Source: a virus. From it: a stretch of DNA of 57,904 nt. Below, one piece after another: positions 37,177 to 43,232 of the stretch. The position numbers were made by a program, and so were the translations under genes. Numbering within the stretch: position 1 is the first letter of the stretch; every line of letters starts with the position of its first letter. Below the pieces are notes generated by a model. The model did not search any database. It saw only the letters and a list, made by a program, of their open reading frames with translations, and was not told the DNA's origin. The stretch covers positions 1-57,904 of the IMG/VR virus record IMGVR_UViG_3300030012_002820; one strand, 5' to 3'.

Positions 37177-38216
37177 TATTTCTTACCACGTTTCCAAGTT
37201 AAATATTCAGCAGCTTCATTAGGCTCAAATATAGTAGTTACTAATCTACAGTCATCATCACCATACGCAGGGTCTATAATAGTAACAGGACATTTAAATA
37301 TATTTTGGTCAGGCAATCCTTTTTCTTCAGCATATCTATCCATCTCTTTATAAGATGCTATTCTTAATGCATGAGAAACTAAACCAGTAGCAGGGTCTTT
37401 TAATACTTGGTATCCACTAACATGAGTATGACCTGCAGTAAGTATATGGTCACGCCAACCCATTTGGACAGCTTTAGAGATTCCATGCGCAGTATTCCAC
37501 ATAGAGTGTCCTGCAAATGTATGTCTAGCATTTATCCTTACTTCTTTACCATTTGGAAAAACTAAATTTATGCGTACACCATTATTATTATATAATCCTG
37601 ATTGATGACTAACTATCCACTCTAATGGGTCACCACTACCACTCCAAGCATCATGGTTTCCACCTACTAAGTACAACCAATTAACTTTTGTTATAAAATG
37701 CTCAGTTAATCTCCATGATTCTTTTGATGATGTAGATTGTTCACCATAAAGTCTAGCTAATCTACCAATCCAATTGTTTTGGTTATCTCCAATATTGCCA
37801 CCAAATAATCCTTTAGTTTTTTGTACAAGTTCGGCATGAGCTAAAAGTTCTGCAATATTAGTACCATCGTCATCTATATGAGGGTCACCAAAATGAGCGA
37901 TACCTACTGGTCCATCTATATTAATCTTAATATTAATTAATCTTTCGCTATTTTTAGCTGCATTTTTAAGAGCAAACTTTTTGATTCTATTTTCTATAAG
38001 CTCTTCTATAGGCTCGTTACCTGTTGGGGTATCTTCTACAGTAAAATCTTCTACAATATTTTCTTTTTGAACTATAGCTCTCCATTTTCTTATAGTTCTT
38101 GGATGCACACCCATTATTTCAGCAGCATATCTATTAGTATAGTCTTTTGCTAATTGCGTTGCTTTTACATAATCTTCAAATTTATAATTTTGTTTACCAC
38201 CTGCTTTATTAGCCAT
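37176..38216 (-). CDS. Metallophosphoesterase with N-terminal helix-turn-helix, 346 aa
   Basis: A calcineurin-type phosphoesterase: GDPHIDDDG (metal ligands Asp, His), GNIGDNQN, GGNHDAW, the later His in FAGHSMW and GHTHVSGYQ are all present in order. The first 50 residues (AAEIMGVHPRTIRKWRAIVQ) form a helix-turn-helix like those of small terminase subunits or transposase-type DNA-binding modules. Lying between small and large terminase genes, it may process DNA ends or RNA during packaging, or act on nucleotides. Activity is well supported by motifs; substrate is unknown. Confidence 0.82.
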   Translation of the reverse strand: MANKAGGKQNYKFEDYVKATQLAKDYTNRYAAEIMGVHPRTIRKWRAIVQKENIVEDFTVEDTPTGNEPIEELIENRIKKFALKNAAKNSERLINIKINIDGPVGIAHFGDPHIDDDGTNIAELLAHAELVQKTKGLFGGNIGDNQNNWIGRLARLYGEQSTSSKESWRLTEHFITKVNWLYLVGGNHDAWSGSGDPLEWIVSHQSGLYNNNGVRINLVFPNGKEVRINARHTFAGHSMWNTAHGISKAVQMGWRDHILTAGHTHVSGYQVLKDPATGLVSHALRIASYKEMDRYAEEKGLPDQNIFKCPVTIIDPAYGDDDCRLVTTIFEPNEAAEYLTWKRGKK

Positions 38217-38977
38217 TATTTATCTCCTTCAGTTAATTCTTTTCTTTCGGCTTGTTGTAACTGTTTAGGAGAAAACCCTTGAAACATACCAACTATGCCT
38301 ACATCCTTTTTAGTTGCAGGGGTAGATGTGCCAATAATCTTTCCTAGTTCTTTTAATGATTGTAATACTACATTATCATCTTCACCTGTATCCGCTAAAT
38401 GTTTTAGGCTTCTTAATACATACTCATGGTCTATACCTAGACTTTTTGCTATATCAGTAACCCCTTTTTCTACTTCATTCATAATTCTTTCCTGTTTTAA
38501 TAATAACACTGCTTTCTTTTTAGCTTTGCTATAATCATTTTCTTTATAAACATTTTGAACAGCAGTAACTGCATCCTTACCTACTATTACCTCAGTAGTA
38601 AATAGTCTTTCTTTCTTTGTTATATTTTTACGTTTTTTAAAATTTTCGTTAGCTTGTTTTACATTCTTTGAAAAAGTATATCTATTAGGATGTAAATCGA
38701 AGTTAGTATCCATTTTAGATTTATCATTTAATAAAAATGTACCAACTACAGTACGGACATAGCCTCTATTTAATTTAAAATTCTTTCTATCGTTTGGATG
38801 ACTAATACCGCTACGTTTTAATATTTGGACAATACCACCATCATCAGATTTAACCCAATCTCCTTCTTGGGGATTATCTTTCCAATGCTTTGGATTAATA
38901 TCTTTGTGATATTTTTGAAACTCCTCTACAGTATTATAGACGTAATGCTTAACGCCTTTAATCTCTCTATAATCCAT
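38216..38977 (-). CDS. Probable terminase small subunit, 253 aa
   Basis: Residues about 115-215 match the pattern of small terminases: KKERLFTTEVIVGKDAVTAV, then SKAKKKAVLLLKQERIMNEV, and a helix VVLQSLKELGKIIG. The N-terminal 110 residues are an additional domain with beta character (GDWVKSDDGGIVQILKRSGI). It is encoded upstream of TerL in the same direction. It would recognise packaging sites; assignment is by motif order and position. Confidence 0.6.
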   Translation of the reverse strand: MDYREIKGVKHYVYNTVEEFQKYHKDINPKHWKDNPQEGDWVKSDDGGIVQILKRSGISHPNDRKNFKLNRGYVRTVVGTFLLNDKSKMDTNFDLHPNRYTFSKNVKQANENFKKRKNITKKERLFTTEVIVGKDAVTAVQNVYKENDYSKAKKKAVLLLKQERIMNEVEKGVTDIAKSLGIDHEYVLRSLKHLADTGEDDNVVLQSLKELGKIIGTSTPATKKDVGIVGMFQGFSPKQLQQAERKELTEGDK

Positions 38978-39173
38978 CCTTTTTTCTTTTCAATTTTTCA
39001 TTTTCAACATATAACATATCAATAAGGTAAATAACTTTTGATGGGATTCTATACTCTTTTCCATCTATTTCTATAAACCCTATTTCATTATTCTTGTCCT
39101 CAGAAAGCTCTTTTAATGCCTTTACTTGGTCATCATAAGACTTTGTGAATAGACTTTCTAATAATTCAGACAT
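38967..39173 (-). CDS. Hypothetical protein, 68 aa
   Basis: Helical and charged start (MSELLESLFTKSYDDQVKAL) and a short beta part (IGFIEIDGKEYRIPSKVIYL). It overlaps the small-terminase-like gene by 11 nt. No family recognised. It is near the start of the late operon. Confidence 0.5.
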   Translation of the reverse strand: MSELLESLFTKSYDDQVKALKELSEDKNNEIGFIEIDGKEYRIPSKVIYLIDMLYVENEKLKRKKDGL

Positions 39174-39227
39174 AATAGAATCTATATACGCCCATGTTAT
39201 ATTTCAAAATAAAAAAATAAAAAAATT

Positions 39228-39410
39228 TTAGGGATGCCAAGTAGCGATTTTATCTAAACACGCTTGAAGATTTTTAAAAGAAATTTTATTTTGATAAAAC
39301 GCTTCCATAACTTTATCTTTTTTTTCATTCGGAAGCCCATCCATTTCAATTTCCAATAGAACTTTGATAATCTTTTTCTCATTATGAGTCATCTCCTGTT
39401 CTATCGCCAT
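39228..39410 (-). CDS. Hypothetical helical protein, 60 aa; first late gene
   Basis: An all-helical small protein (NEKKIIKVLLEIEMDGLPNE) ending in LDKIATWHP. It is the first plausible gene of the leftward late operon, next to the divergent intergenic region, a position often taken by regulators or adaptor peptides. Nothing identifies a function. Confidence 0.45.
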   Translation of the reverse strand: MAIEQEMTHNEKKIIKVLLEIEMDGLPNEKKDKVMEAFYQNKISFKNLQACLDKIATWHP

Positions 39411-39664
39411 TTATCCCTGTTCTAGCAGTATTAATATATTAGTAGTACTAGCCTTCTATTCATCTTTTCCCACCACCACACCCTCAAAGGTAAAACTAAG
39501 TCAAGGTCAGAACCAAGAAAAAAAGTGCGAAAAAAAATTTTTCTAAAAAAAATGGACGTAAATGCAGTGCATAGTATATTCACACCCCATACCCTAAAAT
39601 GCGAGATTTGATTTATCAATTTTTCGTTATGTTTCGTTTTAAATTTAAACCTATGAGGATTATT
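39411..39664. promoter_or_regulatory. Divergent intergenic region between late and early operons
   Basis: All genes to the left read leftwards and all to the right read rightwards, so promoters for both directions should lie here. The stretch holds A-tracts at about 39519-39551 (two runs of A separated by T5), likely intrinsically bent, and a small inverted repeat TTGAT-TT-ATCAA near 39608. I find no convincing -35/-10 pair, which leaves room for a non-host promoter. Confidence 0.5.
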
Positions 39665-39880
39665 ATGAACAACATGATTAGATTTCAACTCCATGGCAAG
39701 CAAGCTTTCACTATCTCTAATGAGCATGGTGAGGAGCACACTTCTTGGCAACCTACCACATTTCTATGTGCGTACGACACCAAAGCAAAGAAAGCCTTCT
39801 TTCTACGCAATGGTGGCACAGAGATTGGTAAGGAGATTGAGAATCTTCCTACAGAAACTGTTGAGTTTCTAACCAAGTAG
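39665..39880 (+). CDS. Small early protein, 71 aa
   Basis: Starts MNNMIRFQLHGKQAFTISNE; the GAGG site before ATG 39665 decides this start over ATGs at 39599 and 39653. Ends in KEIENLPTETVEFLTK. The gene is visibly richer in GC than its surroundings. It is the first rightward gene and is followed by a strong hairpin, typical of an abundantly expressed early host-takeover protein. No family recognised. Confidence 0.55.
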   Translation: MNNMIRFQLHGKQAFTISNEHGEEHTSWQPTTFLCAYDTKAKKAFFLRNGGTEIGKEIENLPTETVEFLTK

Positions 39881-39892
39881 AATGGATGGCAA

Positions 39893-39910
39893 ACCCCCCT
39901 TCGGGGGGGT
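39893..39910 (+). terminator. Terminator-like hairpin with TTCG tetraloop
   Basis: ACCCCCC and GGGGGGT form a 7-bp stem closed by TTCG, 12 nt after the first early gene. The trailing bases (GCGTCTT) are not a full T-tract, so it may be a weak terminator or an mRNA 3' stabiliser. Confidence 0.6.
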
Positions 39911-39967
39911 GCGTCTTAAAAAGAACGACATACATTTTTCACATACATACCATAGGAGATTACCAAT

Positions 39968-40090
39968 ATGAGTCTGCACTTTGACTTTCATAGCAAGATA
40001 TGGGTTGTAATAGTGAGTGGCACTTCACATCTACTATACTACTCAGTCTCACGTGCACAATGTATAGCTTATATGAATAACATGGGCTAA
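39968..40090 (+). CDS. Small early protein, 40 aa
   Basis: MSLHFDFHSKIWVVIVSGTS and ending AQCIAYMNNMG. An AGGAG ribosome-binding site lies 9-10 nt before the ATG. It has a short hydrophobic segment (IWVVIV). Like its neighbour it has atypical, slightly GC-richer codons. No function assigned. Confidence 0.45.
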   Translation: MSLHFDFHSKIWVVIVSGTSHLLYYSVSRAQCIAYMNNMG

Positions 40091-40131
40091 TAACATTAGT
40101 ACATATTAACACGTCTAACAAACGGAGTCTT

Positions 40132-40160
40132 TAGCGTGGCTTGGCAACAGAATGACGCTA
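40132..40160 (+). other. Short hairpin in early leader
   Basis: TAGCGT (40132-40137) pairs with ACGCTA (40155-40160), about 20 nt upstream of the ribosome-binding site of the next small gene. Confidence 0.35.
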
Positions 40161-40190
40161 TTAATTAACCATTTAACAAGGAGAGAACTA

Positions 40191-40325
40191 ATGGCACAGA
40201 TTACCAAAATCATAAACAATATATCATTTTATTTATTATTCGGTTCAATATTTATACTTGGACTTATTTCAGGAATAGGACTAATTATTATATTAATTGA
40301 TGCTATTCAAAAGATTATAACATAA
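40191..40325 (+). CDS. Small membrane protein, 44 aa
   Basis: A strong AAGGAG site precedes MAQITKIINNISFY. The centre is one long hydrophobic helix (LLFGSIFILGLISGIGLIII) with a short basic end. Tiny early membrane proteins in phages often modify the host envelope or block superinfection; that role is speculation. Confidence 0.55.
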   Translation: MAQITKIINNISFYLLFGSIFILGLISGIGLIIILIDAIQKIIT

Positions 40326-40362
40326 CTAGGAATCATTACTATTTAACTAAAGGATTAATATC

Positions 40363-40485
40363 ATGAAAGAATTATTTATAAAACTATATCACTGTTTTAT
40401 TTTCGTATCTTTATCAATGATAGCTGTGCTTGGCATAGCATCGTTTATCATACTAGTAACATCCTTAATACATAACAACATTTAA
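40363..40485 (+). CDS. Small membrane protein, 40 aa
   Basis: AAAGGA site, then MKELFIKLYHCFIFVSLS with a hydrophobic helix continuing to IASFIILVTSLIHNNI. It is the last protein gene before an 815-nt stretch rich in RNA structure. No family recognised. Confidence 0.55.
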   Translation: MKELFIKLYHCFIFVSLSMIAVLGIASFIILVTSLIHNNI

Positions 40486-40512
40486 CTGTCTTGTATTTGG
40501 TAATCTAGACAA

Positions 40513-40575
40513 TAAGCAGGTGTCTTTTATATCTATAATAATATGCTCTCTCCTTTAAGAGTAGATGCCTGCTTA
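40513..40575 (+). ncRNA. Structured RNA element 1, 63 nt, 13-bp terminal helix
   Basis: TAAGCAGGTGTCT (40513-40525) pairs with AGATGCCTGCTTA (40563-40575) over 13 consecutive pairs, two of them G-U. An inner CTCT/AGAG stem can form (40546-40549 with 40558-40561). No tRNA features. Confidence 0.55.
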
Positions 40576-40584
40576 AATTTTATA

Positions 40585-40797
40585 TTTGACTTGTGAGTAC
40601 GAACAATTCCTCGACATGGGAATAAGTACCATGCAGTGCAATAGGTTTGCAACCTTTAATAGACAATCAACGAGCAAGTGCTTGAGAGAGTCTTAGCACA
40701 ATTCATGATTAATAAACAAAAAACCAACTACAGTGTCATTGCTTTATTAATATACAGGTGGATAGACGTATCCAAAGTAGAGTCCTGTCAAGTCAAA
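40585..40797 (+). ncRNA. Multibranched RNA domain, 213 nt
   Basis: Closed by a perfect 9-bp helix (TTTGACTTG 40585-40593 with CAAGTCAAA 40789-40797). Inside are hairpins CATGG/CCATG (40615-40633), AGGTT/AACCT (40643-40655), GTGCT/AGCAC (40678-40699) and ATTAATAAA/TTTATTAAT (40708-40751). A two-helix arm, ACAGG/CCTGT plus GGATA/TATCC with a GACG loop (40754-40788), ends directly against the closing helix. Confidence 0.5.
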
Positions 40798-40805
40798 AAT
40801 TTTAT

Positions 40806-40861
40806 ATTAAGTGAGTCACAAAACTACCTTAGTAAGACCGAAACTAAGCAAAGCACTTAAT
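40806..40861 (+). ncRNA. Structured RNA element, 56 nt, two nested helices
   Basis: Outer 8-bp helix ATTAAGTG (40806-40813) with CACTTAAT (40854-40861); inner 6-bp hairpin CTTAGT (40828-40833) with ACTAAG (40843-40848), loop AAGACCGAA. Confidence 0.5.
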
Positions 40862-40954
40862 CAAAATGCTAAAGAGTAATTATAGATTACATATAAACTA
40901 GTTATGTTATTCCGCTCGTGTAGTTAGTTGCTACATAAACTACGAGTCACCGTA

Positions 40955-40996
40955 ATATAGGTAGTCAGCAATGCATTGAACGTACTGCTGCTATAT
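40955..40996 (+). ncRNA. RNA hairpin with bulge
   Basis: ATATAG (40955-40960) pairs with CTATAT (40991-40996), and CAGCA (40966-40970) with TGCTG (40986-40990), separated by a 5-nt bulge on one side. An alternative pairing of 40886-40895 with 40992-41002 exists, so the fold of this part is uncertain. Confidence 0.4.
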
Positions 40997-41000
40997 GGTA

Positions 41001-41029
41001 ATGTGTCGATAGTATTTTTATTGACATGT
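41001..41029 (+). ncRNA. RNA hairpin, 11 bp
   Basis: ATGTGTCGATA (41001-41011) pairs with TATTGACATGT (41019-41029), with three G-U pairs and a 7-nt loop. The TTGACA inside also resembles a -35 box, but no -10 box at proper spacing follows. Confidence 0.4.
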
Positions 41030-41082
41030 AATAGTCTAGAGCTGTTTAAAATACAAATATGCTTTCTTTAGCATTTAATTAT

Positions 41083-41173
41083 GTAAGGCTAGGTATTGTC
41101 AGTAAATCTAATAAAAGAGTAGTCTAGACTGAAAGCAAACTCTTGAAGATTTATGCTATGGCTCTAGCCTTGC
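41083..41173 (+). ncRNA. Structured RNA element A, 91 nt (paralogue of 42742-42819)
   Basis: P1: GTAAGGCTAGG (41083-41093) with TCTAGCCTTGC (41163-41173), 11 pairs, two G-U. P2: TAAATCT (41103-41109) with AGATTTA (41147-41153), 7 pairs plus a G-U. P3: AAGAGT (41115-41120) with ACTCTT (41139-41144), 6 pairs, capped by a loop containing AGTCTAGACT. The 3' segment TATGGCTCTAGCCT is identical to that of element B. Confidence 0.65.
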
Positions 41174-41184
41174 TATATTTTAAT

Positions 41185-41262
41185 AGGGTGTAGACATAAC
41201 TAAAATAGTATTGATTAATTGGAGTATTAATTTCACAACCCATAATAATCAGTTTGCACCCT
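41185..41262 (+). ncRNA. Structured RNA element, 78 nt, 11-bp terminal helix
   Basis: AGGGTGTAGAC (41185-41195) pairs with GTTTGCACCCT (41252-41262) over 11 positions, two G-U. TGATTA/TAATCA can form inside. It lies 11 nt after element A and ends about 23 nt before the ribosome-binding site of the next gene. Confidence 0.5.
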
Positions 41263-41300
41263 TAGTATAATTTATTAAATAAAAAAGAGGAGCATATATT

Positions 41301-41489
41301 ATGCCTGATAAGTATGATATGGAGCTAGACGCACAACCAACTCTAGCAGAGATAAAATATCAATGTGAACATAAACATACCGAAAGAGCAGAATACTATT
41401 TTGGTAGAGATTATAGTAAAGACTATTTTTTCTATTGGATTTGTTCTAGCTGTGGTGAGGAAGTAGAGAGTGAACCTGATGAAGCGTAA
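41301..41489 (+). CDS. Zinc-ribbon-like small protein, 62 aa
   Basis: Starts MPDKYDMELDAQPTLAEIKY; the Cys/His pattern C-E-H-K-H ... C-S-S-C-G suggests one zinc site formed from residues about 23-52. Strong GAGGAG ribosome-binding site. The tail is acidic. It may bind DNA, RNA polymerase or another protein; the family is not recognised. Confidence 0.55.
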   Translation: MPDKYDMELDAQPTLAEIKYQCEHKHTERAEYYFGRDYSKDYFFYWICSSCGEEVESEPDEA

Positions 41490-41592
41490 AGCATATTTAA
41501 GAAATAGGTCATTTACAAGTCAAGGCAGAGTAGGTGCATCAGAATTATTAATTAAAAAACTTATTAAAAAGTCAAAAAAGGAGATTAGAAAT

Positions 41593-41784
41593 ATGTCAGT
41601 GCAAGTAACAAAAGAGGATTTCTTACAATATAAAAGAGTCCAAGAAAGTGGTGAGTTTAATATGTTTGACCCATCAGCAAGAATGATGACAACTCTATCT
41701 AAAGAACAATGGGTGCATATTATGCAAAGTTATGAATCACTAAACAATGCTTGGGGCAAAGAAAATGATAAACCTGAAGAATGA
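41593..41784 (+). CDS. Small conserved-looking early protein, 63 aa
   Basis: Start chosen at ATG 41593, which has AAGGAG 9-10 nt upstream; the frame is open further to 41470 but that part is a Lys/Arg-rich stretch without a ribosome site. Contains SGEFNMFDPSARMM and a helix WVHIMQSYESLNNAW, a pattern seen in many small early phage proteins of unknown role. Confidence 0.5.
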   Translation: MSVQVTKEDFLQYKRVQESGEFNMFDPSARMMTTLSKEQWVHIMQSYESLNNAWGKENDKPEE

Positions 41785-41971
41785 AAAAATTGTAACATCT
41801 GTATTATCTAACGTATCTTATAAAGAGATAAAAAATAAATATCCTGATAAGATTGTTAGTGCATATACAGAAGGTCAAAGATTAGTATTAGTTTTAGATA
41901 AGTGCAGAATCAAATATGATGAAAGAATACCTCAAAAAGATGACAATGTATATGGTTCGATTCATAAATAA
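41765..41971 (+). CDS. Hypothetical protein, 68 aa
   Basis: MINLKNEKIVTSVLSNVSYK then GQRLVLVLDKCRIKYDERIP. Start is uncertain: ATG 41747 would add six residues but lacks a ribosome-binding site. It overlaps the preceding gene by 20 nt. No family recognised. Confidence 0.45.
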   Translation: MINLKNEKIVTSVLSNVSYKEIKNKYPDKIVSAYTEGQRLVLVLDKCRIKYDERIPQKDDNVYGSIHK

Positions 41972-42074
41972 ACTATTATTAATAAGATATGGTTGTCTGT
42001 TTGGTTGGATATTATGGTTGATGTTATGGTATATGCTTCCTGCCTTTGGACAAGAGCTTCCAATAAATTTTTAA
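41946..42074 (+). CDS. Possible small membrane protein, 42 aa
   Basis: In another frame over the end of the previous gene, MYMVRFINKLLLIRYGCLFG continues into WILWLMLWYMLPAFGQ, a clear hydrophobic helix with a possible cleavage region. The ribosome-binding site is weak, so it may be non-coding. Confidence 0.35.
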   Translation: MYMVRFINKLLLIRYGCLFGWILWLMLWYMLPAFGQELPINF

Positions 42075-42088
42075 GAAAGGGTAGTAAT

Positions 42089-42733
42089 ATGGGAATGGAT
42101 GTATATGGATTGAATCCAAAGAAAAGAGTTGAAAAAAGTCAAGAATTTAAAGACATATTAAGTAAATATGGTGAAAAGGTAGGAATGTTTTTAGATTGGA
42201 ATAAAAAAATACCTAAAGATGTTATGCATAGATATTATGACATAAAAGAACAATATGAGCAAGATAATCCAGGTATTTATTTTCGCAATAATGTATGGTG
42301 GTGGCGACCTCTATGGGATTATGTTTGTGTTGCTTGTTCTGATATTGTAACAGAAGAAGACCATAGACAAGGTCATAGTAATAGTGGTCGTAGAATATCT
42401 AAAACTAAATCTAAAAAAATAGCTGCTAGACTTAGAAAACTTGTTAAAGATGGCACAGTAAAAGATGCTGAGATAGTAAATGCAGAAATGCGTGGTGAAG
42501 CTATCAGACATAATACTAAAGTAGATGCTAGATTAGAACAACTACGTTTAGATATGATTAAAATGACAGGCGATAAAAATATTGCACCTAAAGATTATCC
42601 CAATAAGTATAGAAAGCAATGGGCTGATATTTATGGTGAAAGTAAAGGCATAGCTGATTATCCATTTAGTGAAGAGAATGTAATAAGATTTATTTCTTTT
42701 TGCGATGATAGTGGTGGATTTGAAATCTGTTAA
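42089..42733 (+). CDS. Early protein of unknown function, 214 aa
   Basis: The start MGMDVYGLNPKKRVEK at 42089 is set by an AAAGG site and by the MGMDVYG opening common to a family of uncharacterised phage proteins. Trp-rich (VWWWRPLWDYVC) with a Cys-x-x-Cys-like part, then Lys-rich helix and YPFSEENVIRFISFCDDSGG at the end. It is followed by a structured RNA element. Function unknown. Confidence 0.6.
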   Translation: MGMDVYGLNPKKRVEKSQEFKDILSKYGEKVGMFLDWNKKIPKDVMHRYYDIKEQYEQDNPGIYFRNNVWWWRPLWDYVCVACSDIVTEEDHRQGHSNSGRRISKTKSKKIAARLRKLVKDGTVKDAEIVNAEMRGEAIRHNTKVDARLEQLRLDMIKMTGDKNIAPKDYPNKYRKQWADIYGESKGIADYPFSEENVIRFISFCDDSGGFEIC

Positions 42734-42741
42734 TTAAAATT

Positions 42742-42819
42742 GTGAGGCTAGATATGGTATAGTCAATTACGGCTACAGATACTAGTCTTGGTAGAGTAAT
42801 GTTATGGCTCTAGCCTCAC
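42742..42819 (+). ncRNA. Structured RNA element B, 78 nt (paralogue of 41083-41173)
   Basis: P1: GTGAGGCTAGA (42742-42752) pairs perfectly with TCTAGCCTCAC (42809-42819). P2: ATTAC (42766-42770) with GTAAT (42796-42800). P3: CTAC (42773-42776) with GTAG (42791-42794). Compared with element A, pair 3 of P1 is G-C instead of A-U and pair 11 is A-U instead of G-U, so pairing is conserved while bases differ. It occupies the gap between two protein genes. Confidence 0.65.
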
Positions 42820-42836
42820 TTTAACTTGAGGTTATA

Positions 42837-43169
42837 ATGGTTAAATTAATGCAACAAAGAGTAAAGAAATTACTTGCTTCTGAATCACGTTATCGTGTAT
42901 CTGATACTAATCTTATGGCAAGAGTATGGTATGATGATTTAGTAGCAAGAGGTAAAGATACATCAAATATGACTGCTACTGAGTTTTTAATTGAATTGCA
43001 AAAAGGCAATCTAACTAATTGGGAAACAGCTACAAGAGTTAGACGCAAACTGCAATCTAAACATAAAGAACTTCGTGATGATAAAGTATACAAAGGTAGA
43101 AAAGATGAAGAAGAACGTTGGAGAAATAGATTTTCACCTAATGTATATCAAGTTCAGCGATTAAAATAA
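42837..43169 (+). CDS. Uncharacterised basic protein, 110 aa
   Basis: Helical and rich in Arg/Lys, with NLTNWETATRVRRKLQSKHK and LRDDKVYKGRKDEEERWRNR. The style (a short helix followed by RRKLQ...ELR....Y.GR) recurs in small phage proteins beside recombination genes, suggesting nucleic-acid binding. No family name is offered. Confidence 0.55.
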   Translation: MVKLMQQRVKKLLASESRYRVSDTNLMARVWYDDLVARGKDTSNMTATEFLIELQKGNLTNWETATRVRRKLQSKHKELRDDKVYKGRKDEEERWRNRFSPNVYQVQRLK

Positions 43170-43182
43170 AAATATAACTTGA

Positions 43183-43212
43183 CTCTAAATGTAGATATTG
43201 TTATATTTAGAG
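43183..43212 (+). promoter_or_regulatory. Leader hairpin before nuclease gene
   Basis: 12 consecutive pairs (two G-U) between 43183-43194 and 43201-43212 with a 6-nt loop, ending about 11 nt before the GGAGG site of the Cas4-like nuclease gene. No T-tract follows, so an RNA stability or processing role is more likely than termination. Confidence 0.5.
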
Positions 43213-43232
43213 ACTTATTTCGTGGAGGAAAT

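Larger units (their letters stand above)
40486..41300 (+). other. Long stretch without protein genes, packed with inverted repeats
   Basis: No frame here has a ribosome-binding site and plausible protein; one 60-codon frame (40678-40860) is cut across by the stems described below. Instead the stretch holds consecutive domains separated by about 8-11 nt: 40513-40575, 40585-40797, 40806-40861, then smaller hairpins, then 41083-41173 and 41185-41262. All are on the strand co-directional with early genes. It looks like a transcribed array of structured RNAs or one large ornate RNA. Confidence 0.65.

Noticed and set aside
39431-39751. 106-residue minus-strand frame in the divergent region
   Set aside because: It overlaps antisense to the well-supported 71-residue gene and has no ribosome-binding site.
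40678-40860. 60-residue frame in the long gap
   Set aside because: Starts with a rare codon, lacks a ribosome-binding site, and runs across several RNA stems of the structured domains.
41001-41056. Sigma-70-type promoter from TTGACA at 41021
   Set aside because: The only -10-like sequences lie 19-20 nt away and the TTGACA is part of a stable hairpin.
40513-41262. CRISPR array
   Set aside because: The elements are inverted-repeat structures of different sequence and length; there are no identical direct repeats with regular spacers and no cas genes.
41946-41965. T-arm-like GGTTCGATTC
   Set aside because: No acceptor or anticodon arm can be built around it; it lies within a coding frame.
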